From positions 1-64,000 of the forward strand of contig JADJPG010000034.1 in assembly GCA_016713365.1 (NCBI GenBank): 64,000 nucleotides of DNA, given 5' to 3'. The notes under the pieces were generated by a model. That model did not search any database. It was not told the DNA's origin and saw only the letters and a list, made by a program, of their open reading frames with translations. Position 1 is the stretch's first letter. Each line of letters begins with the position of its first letter. The position numbers and the translations under genes were made by a program. Positions 32,615-42,000 of this stretch are shown piece by piece. This stretch comes from Verrucomicrobiota bacterium (GTDB lineage Bacteria; Verrucomicrobiota; Verrucomicrobiia; Limisphaerales; JADJPG01).

Positions 32615-34876
32615 ATGGCCAAACGACCACCACCACCGAAGGCCCAGCCGCCGTCCCGCCCCGGAACCTTCAGCTCCGCTCCGCGCAAGATGACGAGCCG
32701 GGTGCGTTTGATGGATCGAGTCGCAAGCGGCGTGATTCGCTTCGGCGGTGCGTCCGTCATCCTGGCAGTCGCCGCCATCTTCGTCTTCGTCGGCCGGGAG
32801 GCCCTCCCGCTCTTCCTGCCCGCCAAGGCTAAACCTGTTTTCACCGTCACCGTTCCGGAATTCACCAGCGATGCCTTCGGCGGTGTGCTGGGCGTGGACG
32901 AATATGAGACCTACGCCTACTGGCTGCACTCCACCGGCGCGGTGCATCTCGCCACTCTCGCCGATCAGAAGACTCGCACCGTTCTCAATTCTCCCTCCCT
33001 CCTCCAGCATCCCCTCTCCGCGGCCTACCGCAGTGCCGCGAAAGATCACCTCTATCTGGGCACGACGGACGGCCACGTGCTGCTGGCGCAATTGAAATTC
33101 AGCCCCGCCTACACGGCTGCCGGGCGCACCGTCACCGGACGCCTCGTCGAGGAGAAGCTGATCCGAATCTCAACCACCGGCAGTCCCGTGATTAAGGTTC
33201 ACGGCCGTCATGATTCCACGGGCAAGGCTCGTTTCGCCGCGCTCTGTGCCGATGGCACGCTGTTCACCGGTTCCTATGAAGACGGCGGAGACACCGTGGC
33301 GGAACCCGTCGGCGGAAAATGGAGCATCCCCGTCACCACCCTCGCCCTCGACCTCGATGGACGCCGGCTCTTCGTCGCCACGGAAGACGGCCAGCTTCAT
33401 CACTGGGAACTCGATGACAGCCGCGAGAAACCCTACCGCGTCATTCCCGTCGGTAATGTCGCACGCACCTTAACAGCCATGGATTTCGTGATCGGCGATC
33501 ACGCCCTGATCCTCGGCTTCAGCGACGGTTCGGTCGAACAATGGTTCGGTGTCCGCGAGAACACAGATGACGTTCTGCGGCCCTTTCACAAAATTCGCGC
33601 CTTCGATTCCCTGCCGGCTTCCGTGCAACTGATCCAGCCGTCGGGCCGCGACAAGGGATTTCTCGCCGCGTCGCGCGACGGCACGATTCATCTCGGCTTC
33701 ACCACCTCGGGCCGCACGCTGCTGGAGTTCAACGCCGGCGGATCGCTCAAGGGACTCGCCTACGCGCCCAAGCTCACCAGCATCCTCGCCACCACCGCCA
33801 CCAACCAGATGGCCATGTGGGAACTCAGCAATCCGCACCCCGAAATATCCTTCGCCACGCTGTTCGGGAAAGTCTGGTACGAAGGCTACGACGCGCCCGA
33901 GTTCAACTGGCAATCGACCGGCGGCACCGATGATTTTGAATCCAAATGCAGCCTCGTGCCGCTGATCGTCGGCACGCTTAAAGGCGCATTCTACGGGCTG
34001 TTGTTCGCGATCCCGGTGGCGGTGATGGCCGCGATCTACGTCTCCCAGTTCATGAGCTACCGCCTGCGCGGACTCGTGAAACCCGCCGTCGAAATCATGG
34101 CCGCCCTGCCGAGCGTCGTCATCGGATTCCTCGCCGGACTCTGGCTCGCGCCGATGATGGAGAATCACGTCCTCTCGATTGGTTCCGCATTCATCCTCGT
34201 GCCGGTGCTGGTCCTGCTCGCCGTGACCATCTGGCATCACCTCCCGCAACCAATCCGTTCCAGCGTGCCGCACGGCACCGAACTCGCCCTCTTGATTCCG
34301 CTCGTCGCACTCGGCTTCTTTCTCGCCACCCAGCTCGGACCGCTGCTCGAAGCCTGGTTCTTCCACGGCGATTTTCGCCAGTGGGTGTTCGACACCACCG
34401 GACATCAGTTCGAGCAGCGCAACAGCATTGTGATCGGTTTCGCCATGGGCTTCGCCGTCATCCCGATCATCTTCACCATCTCCGAAGACGCCCTCTCGAA
34501 CGTGCCGCAGCACTTCGTCTCCGGTTCGCTGGCGCTCGGAGCCAGCCGGTGGCAGACGGCCGCAAGGGTCATCCTCCCCACCGCCAGCCCGGGCATCTTC
34601 TCCGCCATCATGGTCGGGTTCGGACGCGCCGTGGGCGAGACCATGATTGTGCTCATGGCCACCGGCAACACGCCCATCCTCAGTCTCAGCCCGTTCAACG
34701 GCATGCGGACGCTCTCAGCCAACATCGCCGTGGAAATTCCCGAGGCCCCCGTCAGCGGGACCCTCTACCGCGTGCTGTTCCTCGCCGCGATTCTGCTGTT
34801 CATCATGACATTCGTGGTAAACACCGTGGCGGAGGTGATTCGCCAGCGGCTCCGTGAGAAATACAAAGCTGTGTAA
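32615..34876 (+). CDS. pstC: Phosphate ABC transporter permease PstC with periplasmic beta-propeller
   Basis: A 753-residue permease. After the first membrane helix (about 40-62) comes a roughly 360-residue insertion of repeated beta-strand units (HLYLGTTDGHVLLAQL, RLFVATEDGQLHHWEL, ALILGFSDGSVEQWFG, GFLAASRDGTIHLGF), which reads as a WD/PQQ-like propeller facing the periplasm. The permease core follows (about 455-745), with the ABC coupling motif SGSLALGASRWQTAARVILPTASPGI. Such enlarged PstC proteins are known in other bacteria (COG4590-type). The next gene, pstA, starts five bases after the stop. Confidence 0.9.
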   Translation: MAKRPPPPKAQPPSRPGTFSSAPRKMTSRVRLMDRVASGVIRFGGASVILAVAAIFVFVGREALPLFLPAKAKPVFTVTVPEFTSDAFGGVLGVDEYETYAYWLHSTGAVHLATLADQKTRTVLNSPSLLQHPLSAAYRSAAKDHLYLGTTDGHVLLAQLKFSPAYTAAGRTVTGRLVEEKLIRISTTGSPVIKVHGRHDSTGKARFAALCADGTLFTGSYEDGGDTVAEPVGGKWSIPVTTLALDLDGRRLFVATEDGQLHHWELDDSREKPYRVIPVGNVARTLTAMDFVIGDHALILGFSDGSVEQWFGVRENTDDVLRPFHKIRAFDSLPASVQLIQPSGRDKGFLAASRDGTIHLGFTTSGRTLLEFNAGGSLKGLAYAPKLTSILATTATNQMAMWELSNPHPEISFATLFGKVWYEGYDAPEFNWQSTGGTDDFESKCSLVPLIVGTLKGAFYGLLFAIPVAVMAAIYVSQFMSYRLRGLVKPAVEIMAALPSVVIGFLAGLWLAPMMENHVLSIGSAFILVPVLVLLAVTIWHHLPQPIRSSVPHGTELALLIPLVALGFFLATQLGPLLEAWFFHGDFRQWVFDTTGHQFEQRNSIVIGFAMGFAVIPIIFTISEDALSNVPQHFVSGSLALGASRWQTAARVILPTASPGIFSAIMVGFGRAVGETMIVLMATGNTPILSLSPFNGMRTLSANIAVEIPEAPVSGTLYRVLFLAAILLFIMTFVVNTVAEVIRQRLREKYKAV

Positions 34877-34881
34877 CTGTT

Positions 34882-36540
34882 ATGATTCGCGAACGCCCCA
34901 GCGCATTGGACCGCACCTTCTCCCAGGGCGAGCACCTCATCTGGCTCACCGGTGCCGCTCTCGCCGTCTGCCTGCTGATGATCGCCGGATTGCTGGTCAT
35001 CGTCGTCAAGAACGGCGCCGGCTACTTCCAGCCCCATCCACTCACCCAGGCGGACACTGCGGATGGCGGAAAAATCCTCGGCGTCCTGCTCGGCACCGAA
35101 TCCTTCCGGAAATTCAACGCGACCAACAGCGCCGTTGAGGATCTCACCCGCTCGCAGTTCAAGCTCGGCAATCGCGACGTGTATGGAATCGATTTCAAAT
35201 GGTTCGAGCACACGGAAATCACCAACAAGACACGCCCGTCCGAGGCGGTCGCCCTGGAACGGGATGAATACGGCGATTTCTACGGCTACCTCACCGCCCT
35301 CAAGGAACAGGGCAAGGTCATTGCGGAAGGCGACGCCGCGTGGGCGGAACTCCAGCGCAAACACCCGGTGGCACGCAGCGTTGCGGAAGAACGTTTGCAT
35401 GTACAGAAGGTCGAGATCGGCCGCGTGAACGCCGCCATTCAGGAGGCGAACATCCAGATCAAGCGCGCCGAGCGCCGGCTCCCTCCCGGCGCGGAACGCG
35501 ATGCCGCCACGGCGAAAGCGCAGGCCATCATCACGACGCAGCAGGCCGAGTTCGAGAAGCTCAAGGCCCGCGCGGGAGAACTTCAAACGGAAGGCCAGCG
35601 ATTCGTGGCCGTGATGCGCACCGCGGACGGGAAGGAAAAGGAGATTCCTCTCGCGGAGATCGTCCGCGCCTTCAAACCGAACGCGATGAGCAGCAGCGCC
35701 AAGGCCGGACATTACCTCAGCAAGGTCTGGGAGTTCACGACCGGCGAGCCTCGCGAATCCAATACGGAAGGCGGCATCTTCCCCGCCATCTTCGGCACGG
35801 TGGTGATGACGCTGCTCATGAGCATCGCCGTGGTGCCGTTCGGCGTGCTTGCGGCGCTCTACCTGCGCGAATACGCCAAGCAGGGATTCTTCGTCCGCTG
35901 CGTCCGCATCGCCGTGAACAATCTCGCCGGCGTGCCTTCCATCGTCTTCGGCGTGTTCGGACTCGGCTTCTTCGTTTACTTCGTCGGCGGAACCATCGAC
36001 CAGTTGTTCTACCCGGAGCTGCTGCCCACCCCGACCTACGGCACCGGCGGCATTCTCTGGGCCTCGCTGACTCTTGCCCTTCTCACCGTGCCGGTGGTGA
36101 TCGTTGCCACCGAGGAGTCCATCGCCGCCGTCCCACGCGGCGCCAAGGAAGGTTCCCTCGCGCTCGGCGCCTCCAAGTTTCAAACGCTCTGCCGCATCGT
36201 CCTGCCGGCCTCGCTGCCCGGCATCCTGACGGGATTGATCCTCGCCATGGCCCGCGGTGCCGGTGAAGTGGCGCCATTGATGATCACCGGCGTCGTGAAG
36301 CTAGCGCCGACCCTGCCGTTGGACGCCACGTTCCCGTTCTTCCACCTGGATCGGAAGTTCATGCACCTCGGATTTCACATTTACGACGTCGGCTTCCAGT
36401 CGCCCAACGTGGAGGCCGCCAAGCCTATGGTGTTCACCACCACGCTGCTGCTGCTCTTCGTCGTGGTGGCGCTGAACCTCGCCGCCATCCTGATCCGCGA
36501 CCGGATTCGCAAGAAATACCGCACCGGCGCCTTTGCCTGA
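34882..36540 (+). CDS. pstA: Phosphate ABC transporter permease PstA with large periplasmic insertion
   Basis: A 552-residue permease. The first helix (about 20-44) is followed by a 240-residue periplasmic region with a predicted coiled coil (about 165-235: RLHVQKVEIGRVNAAIQEANIQIKRAERR and FEKLKARAGELQTEG). The permease core (about 300-545) carries EGSLALGASKFQTLCRIVLPASLPGI, the EAA loop that contacts PstB. Ordinary PstA proteins are about 290 residues, so the insertion matches the enlarged PstC partner. The gene is five bases from pstC and 31 from pstB. Confidence 0.9.
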   Translation: MIRERPSALDRTFSQGEHLIWLTGAALAVCLLMIAGLLVIVVKNGAGYFQPHPLTQADTADGGKILGVLLGTESFRKFNATNSAVEDLTRSQFKLGNRDVYGIDFKWFEHTEITNKTRPSEAVALERDEYGDFYGYLTALKEQGKVIAEGDAAWAELQRKHPVARSVAEERLHVQKVEIGRVNAAIQEANIQIKRAERRLPPGAERDAATAKAQAIITTQQAEFEKLKARAGELQTEGQRFVAVMRTADGKEKEIPLAEIVRAFKPNAMSSSAKAGHYLSKVWEFTTGEPRESNTEGGIFPAIFGTVVMTLLMSIAVVPFGVLAALYLREYAKQGFFVRCVRIAVNNLAGVPSIVFGVFGLGFFVYFVGGTIDQLFYPELLPTPTYGTGGILWASLTLALLTVPVVIVATEESIAAVPRGAKEGSLALGASKFQTLCRIVLPASLPGILTGLILAMARGAGEVAPLMITGVVKLAPTLPLDATFPFFHLDRKFMHLGFHIYDVGFQSPNVEAAKPMVFTTTLLLLFVVVALNLAAILIRDRIRKKYRTGAFA

Positions 36541-36571
36541 CATTGATTCCCGACCGCCCAACCCATCTTGT

Positions 36572-37408
36572 ATGAGCGACTCTCTCACCTCACGCCCCCA
36601 ACTGACAGTCACGGCACGACAAAACGCCGAGTCTCCCGAGGAACTCGCAAAGCGAAAGAACATCATCGAGACGGAAAGCCTCTCGCTGTCCTACGGCGAA
36701 TCACGGGCGTTGAAAAACATCACCATGGCGATCCGCGAGCGCGTGGTCACCGCCTTCATCGGCCCCAGCGGTTGTGGCAAGTCCACCTTCCTCCGCTGCT
36801 TCAATCGAATGAACGACCTCATCGACGGCGTCACGATCCGCGGCCGACTCTGGATCGATGGAGAGGAGGCGTTCGGTCCGGGCATGGACGTCATCGAACT
36901 GCGGAAGAAGGTCGGGATGGTGTTCCAAAAATCCAACCCCTTCCCCAAGACGATCTACGAGAACATTGCCTACGGCCTGCGCGTAGCCGGCATCAAGGAC
37001 AAGGCCACCCTGGACGAAACCATCGAACAAAGCCTCAAAAACGCCGCGCTGTGGGAGGAAGTGAAGGATCGCCTGCACGAGAGTGCGCTCGGGCTTTCCG
37101 GCGGCCAGCAACAGCGCCTGTGCATCGCCCGCGCCATTGCCATCCGTCCGGAAATCATCCTGATGGATGAACCCGCCTCCGCGCTCGATCCGATCGCCAC
37201 CGGGCGCGTCGAGGACCTGATTCTCGACTTGAAGCGGGATTTCACGATCGTCATCGTCACTCACAACATGCAGCAGGCCGCGCGCATCTCGGATTACACC
37301 GCGTTCTTCTACCTCGGCGAACTGATCGAGTACGACACCACGAACAAGATTTTCACCAACCCCTCCAAGAAACAGACGGAAGACTACGTCACCGGCCGTT
37401 TCGGCTGA
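36572..37408 (+). CDS. pstB: Phosphate ABC transporter ATP-binding protein PstB
   Basis: About 278 residues from the ATG at 36572, which gives an N-terminus closer to the family than the earlier in-frame ATG at 36533. All ATPase motifs are present: Walker A GPSGCGKST, Q-loop MVFQKSNPFPKTIYENIAYGLR (PstB hallmark), signature LSGGQQQRLCIARAI, Walker B IILMDEPASALDP and the switch VTHNMQQAARISD. About 40 extra residues precede the conserved domain. It powers the PstC/PstA channel. Confidence 0.95.
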   Translation: MSDSLTSRPQLTVTARQNAESPEELAKRKNIIETESLSLSYGESRALKNITMAIRERVVTAFIGPSGCGKSTFLRCFNRMNDLIDGVTIRGRLWIDGEEAFGPGMDVIELRKKVGMVFQKSNPFPKTIYENIAYGLRVAGIKDKATLDETIEQSLKNAALWEEVKDRLHESALGLSGGQQQRLCIARAIAIRPEIILMDEPASALDPIATGRVEDLILDLKRDFTIVIVTHNMQQAARISDYTAFFYLGELIEYDTTNKIFTNPSKKQTEDYVTGRFG

Positions 37409-37438
37409 GCCCAAAATCACGCACCACGAATCACATTT

Positions 37439-38110
37439 ATGTCAGTCCATTTCGCCCAGGAACTCGACGAGTTGAAGAAGAAGCTCCTCGTCATGGCCAG
37501 CAACGCCGAGAGCGCCGTCACACGCTCCATTCGCGCCTTCACCGACCGCGACGACGATCTCGCCCGCCGCGTAAAGGAGGATGATTCCATCCTCGACGAA
37601 CTGGAGAAGGAGATCGACGAACTTGCCATCAACCTCCTGGCAAAAGCGCCGCTCGCTTCTGAACTTCGCCTGATCACCGTCGCCATGAAGATCTGTCACG
37701 ACCTCGAGCGCGTCGGCGACGAAGCCACCACCATCTCCCGGCGCGTCATCGAGCTGAACCAGGAACCGACTCTCAACACCGAAGTCGACATTCCGAGCAT
37801 GGCTTCCATGGGACTGACCATGCTGAAGGAGGCGCTGGAATCCTTCGTCGGCCGCGACACCGCCAAGGCGCGCGCCATCATTCCGCGTGACAAGCAGATT
37901 GATTCCCTCAACAAGCAGCTCCACCGCGAACTCGCCAGCTACATGGTGGAACGTCCCTCCACCATCACGCGCTGCCTGAACTTGATGACGATCTCCAAGA
38001 GCCTCGAACGCATCGGCGATCACGCCACGAACATTGCCGAGGAAGTCGTTTACCTCCACGAAGGCGAGGACATCCGTCACGATCCGAAAGTAAAAAAAGG
38101 CAGCGCCTGA
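37439..38110 (+). CDS. phoU: Phosphate uptake regulator PhoU
   Basis: A 223-residue all-helical protein with the two PhoU repeats: an N-terminal bundle with MKICHDLERVGDEATTISRRVIEL and a C-terminal one with LNLMTISKSLERIGDHATNIAEEVVYL. The D/E-x-x-R/E-x-G-D metal-binding motifs in both repeats are intact. PhoU links the Pst transporter to PhoR signalling and represses uptake when phosphate is plentiful. It ends the pst operon and is convergent with the PfkB gene, 14 bases away. No phoBR genes are in the window. Confidence 0.95.
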   Translation: MSVHFAQELDELKKKLLVMASNAESAVTRSIRAFTDRDDDLARRVKEDDSILDELEKEIDELAINLLAKAPLASELRLITVAMKICHDLERVGDEATTISRRVIELNQEPTLNTEVDIPSMASMGLTMLKEALESFVGRDTAKARAIIPRDKQIDSLNKQLHRELASYMVERPSTITRCLNLMTISKSLERIGDHATNIAEEVVYLHEGEDIRHDPKVKKGSA

Positions 38111-38124
38111 GAACTGGTCGTTGT

Positions 38125-39066
38125 TCAGGAAACCTGTTTCACCAGAACGCTCTCGCGAACCTTCGCAATTTCCTGAACGGACGGCAGAACTCCGGCCACG
38201 CAACACGTCGCGGCCGATCCTGCAGCCACACCACTGACGAGCCACTTCTCGGGAGCTTGCCCGCGATGAATTTGGTTCGCCACCGCCGCCAGCAACGCAT
38301 CCCCTGCTCCGACAGTGTTGACCGCCTTGACGGCGGGTGATTGCGCGAGCAATTCAAAGTTCAAGGCATCGTTCAACAACAACGCGCCCCGTTCGCCGAG
38401 CGAGGCGAGCACCCAGCCACGCGTCAACTTCGAGAGACGCTTCGCCTCCTGTCGGACGTCGCGGATGGACCGCAACCCGCGTCCGGCCCATTGCTCCAAT
38501 TCGTGCCAGTTGGGTTTCACGAGGAACGGTCGCGCCTTCACCGCTTTGACGAAACGGGGTCCATCGCAGTCGAGCAACGTTCTCACGCCCGCGTCATCCG
38601 CGAGCCGGATCAGTTCCGCATACGCATCCACAGCCACACCACGCGGGAGACTTCCTGAGAGGATGAGGAGACTTGCTTGGGAGAGACTGCTCTTGGTCTG
38701 GCGAAAGACCGCTTTCCACTCCTCAGGCGAAAGGGTTGGCCCGAGGGGATTGAAGCGAAGCTGACCTCCGGCCTGGGCCGTCACGATGACATTGGCCCGC
38801 GTCGACTCGCGCAGGGGAACGACGTCCAAGGCGACTCGCATCCGCTTCAAGCCGGCTTCCATTTCGCGTCCGGTCGCACCGCCAAGTGGAATGAGCAGCC
38901 GGGGCCGCGCACGCAAATGCCCCAGCCAGCGCGCTACGTTGACCCCCTTGCCACCCGGCCATCGACGTTCGGAGAGAACGTCGTTCTTCTCCTCCCAACG
39001 CACCTGCGGCACGCGCCACTCCACGTCCACCGACGGATTGAGCGCGAGAACCAGCGGCTGTTTCAC
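38125..39066 (-). CDS. PfkB-family sugar kinase (1-phosphofructokinase-like)
   Basis: A 313-residue ribokinase-fold kinase. It opens with LALNPSVDVEW, has the N-terminal PfkB motif region RRWPGGKGVNVARWLGHL, a central LLILSGSLPRGV, KPNWHELEQW, and the C-terminal ATP site AVNTVGAGDALLAAVA with the catalytic Asp of GAGD. This pattern is that of the hexose kinase group (1-phosphofructokinase, tagatose-6-phosphate kinase). The start is GTG at 39066 and overlaps the stop of the giant subtilase gene (GTGA), so translation may be coupled. A functional link to the subtilase is not evident. Confidence 0.85.
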   Translation of the reverse strand: MKQPLVLALNPSVDVEWRVPQVRWEEKNDVLSERRWPGGKGVNVARWLGHLRARPRLLIPLGGATGREMEAGLKRMRVALDVVPLRESTRANVIVTAQAGGQLRFNPLGPTLSPEEWKAVFRQTKSSLSQASLLILSGSLPRGVAVDAYAELIRLADDAGVRTLLDCDGPRFVKAVKARPFLVKPNWHELEQWAGRGLRSIRDVRQEAKRLSKLTRGWVLASLGERGALLLNDALNFELLAQSPAVKAVNTVGAGDALLAAVANQIHRGQAPEKWLVSGVAAGSAATCCVAGVLPSVQEIAKVRESVLVKQVS

Positions 39067-42000
39067 GGTACCTCGAAGAACCGGTAGTAGCGGGTCGGTC
39101 CGAGCGGCGCCGTCTGCGACCCATCATCCGAGAACGTCACCACGCTGTTCGTGGAAGTGATGTAATCCGGATACGGCTGCCAGTTCGGCGGGAACAACGA
39201 CTCGGTGTACTCGGCCACGAAACGCGTGCCCGGCGGCGCGGTCCATTCCAAGGTCAAGCCGCTCGGCGTGAAACTGGTCAGCGTGAACGTGACCGGCGGC
39301 GCGACCGTCTTCGGCGAAAGACCTTCGACGAAGCGGAAGTAGCCGTACGGCGTTGGCAACGACACGCAGTAAGTCACCGTCGTGTTCGTCGCGAGAATGG
39401 TCGGCGACAGCGGAATCCAAGCGGTGTCGCTGAGGCTCGCCTTTCCATCGACGTGATAATACACGCCCGGAACGGCGTTCTCCCAAGTCAGACACAGCTG
39501 AGTCGGAGACACGATAGGAGGTCCGTCGAACGTATTGGTTCCCGCAGCAGTAAACTCGCTCGCCATGACCGAGAAGACCGCGTCATTGGTCGAGGCATTG
39601 TAGACGGCGAGATACCAGTCGCCCGGAGTCAACGCGACCACCGAGGAACCGGTGATGACGATCAACTCCTGGTTCGTTCCGTAGTTCGCACTCTCCAACG
39701 CGGAATTGGCGTATGTCGGAAGCGGAAGATCCTTCTTCGCGATCAAGTTCACGTCATCCGAGGTGAACAAAATCTCAAACTGCGCCCGCGCGGCGTTCGA
39801 GCTGACGTTAAAGACGAAGTAACGCACCGGGACTCCGTTGCTGGAACCCGACCCCGGCACGCTGGTGTCGTAGGAAAGTTGGTTCGTGAGCGTCACGATG
39901 TCCGACGCGACAATCTCGGTCACCCGCACTGTGTAGTCCGCCGGGGTCGCGGCGCGGTTGGTCACCGCGATATACCAGTCCCCGGCTACCAGCGGCGCGT
40001 TCGTGGAACTGGGAGAAACAATCACCATTTCTGCGGCCGTGCCCGCGTTGGTGCTGAGGAATGCCGGGTTCAAGAAATTGCCGGTGCACAGGCTTTGATC
40101 CACCAGCAACTCGACATTCGCATTCGCGTGGAACACCTCGACGATGACTTGCAGGGCCGAAGTCGAAGCCGTGTAGCGATAGTAATCGATGCCGCCGCTG
40201 GGCAGCGAAGCCGTGGTCGTGACCGCGGTCCGATTGGACAACGTGACGATGGAGTCTTCGCTCAACTCGTAGGCGCGCACGCAGAAGCTCACGTCGTTCG
40301 TCTCCCGATTCACAACCGCGAGGTAATACGTGCCCTGCCGCAAAGTCACCGGCCCGGAATTGGTCAGCAGGCAAACCGCCTCCAGCCCGGCACCGACGAC
40401 AGGGTTGTTCGTATACGCGACATCAAACGCCGGTTGAACCAGGAGCGAATAGTTCGTAATGGGAAGCCCATACTGGACATACAAATCGACGTCGCCACTC
40501 GCGCTTGTGAGTTCGAAGCCCACCTGGGCCGCGTTCGACGAAACATCGAACTGGAAGAACTGGACGCCTGAATGGAGCGCGTTTGTATTGATGGGCGAAG
40601 CGGCCCCGCACTGCGCGATGCCGTCAAACAACCGCAGCACGTCCGTGCTTAGAATCTCGGTCGCACGAATCTGGAAATCCACCGGCAACACTGTGGCCGG
40701 CTTCGGCACCACCGCAATCCAGTACGTTCCCGCAGTCGGCAACGCGGCCGGATCATCCAAGTGGAGCGCGATCCATTCCGTATTGGTACTGCCATTCGCA
40801 CTGAAGTAGTCGAAGTTCACCACACTCGGAGGCGGGAGTGTGAAGCCGGTTCTTACGTATAGGTCGACGTCGTCCGTAGCCCCAAACGTCTCGAAGACGG
40901 CCTGAAGTGCGCCCGGCGAAACCTCGAAACGATAGAAGCCAACGCCTCCGACCACCGCAACTTGTCCCGTGGAGGACACACCGCTCGAGAGGACGATGTA
41001 GTTGATGTTCGTGGTCAGCACCCGCACGACGACGGAGTAGTCAACGGCCACCGTGTCGCGGTTCACCACGGCGAGATACCAGGTCCCGGGCGTCAGCAAA
41101 TTTACCGGATTGAACGCGGATAGTTGAATCACCTCGTCGCCTCCCAGACCGTTGACTCCGGCGAATAGTGCATTGGTGGGCAATGCCCCCAGCGGCACCA
41201 TCGCGCCCGTCGAGATGAACAGGTCCACATTACCCGCCGATGCCATCGTCTGGAAATCTGCGAGGAAGGCGTTGTCCGGAATCACCACCTGATAGTAATG
41301 AACAGCGCCGGTGCTCACGGTCGTCAGCTGGTTGGTCACATTGATGGTCAGCGGGGTGACGGGTCCCGGAATTTCGCGCGCGCAAATCTCGTAGTCCGGC
41401 GCATTCGAACTGACGACAACCGCGGCATACCAGCGGCCGGCGAGAGACGTCTGCGTCATGTCCGCAACTTGCACAAACTCCCCGAGACCCGGGTCCGTGT
41501 TAATGCTTGCGGCCGAATAAAAGTTCGTGGTGGGCAGAGGCAGGCCACGGCGCACATAAAGATTCACGTCACCATTGGTGACACCGCTCACCGTGAACTC
41601 GACGCCGATGGCGTTCGTGCTGACATCGAAGGAGTAGTAGTCAACCACCTGGCCGACGTTCACCATCGAATGGCAGTTGTTCGTGGCATTGAGTGAAATG
41701 ATGTTCGGCAAATTCGCGCTTTCGAAGTCCACGCGAATGCAAATCGCGTTGGTGTCTGGATACTCATTGCGCACCGCGAGATAGAAGCGACGGCCCGGTC
41801 GGATCTGAGGATCGATGTCGCCGCCGACCAGCACGCCATTACGATCCAAGGTGAACCATCCGCCGCCCTGCAGCACCGTGGTGCCGCCTAGGTCATCGAA
41901 TTGGAAGAAGGTATCAGGCGGCTGCTGGCCTTCGGGCAGCCCGGTCGCGTTATAGAGCAAGCTGGCGTTGTGGGACGAGACGAGCACATTGGTCACAGCG

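Noticed and set aside
33470..34513. 347-codon minus-strand open frame across pstC
   Set aside because: Same reason: pstC carries the propeller and permease motifs on the plus strand.
34765..36183. 472-codon minus-strand open frame across pstA
   Set aside because: Antisense to a well supported permease; composition rich in E, A, H and R as expected from a shadow frame.
39453..40571. 372-codon plus-strand open frame across the end of the subtilase gene
   Set aside because: Arises opposite the repeated PPC-type units; no domain similarity and no promoter or ribosome site.
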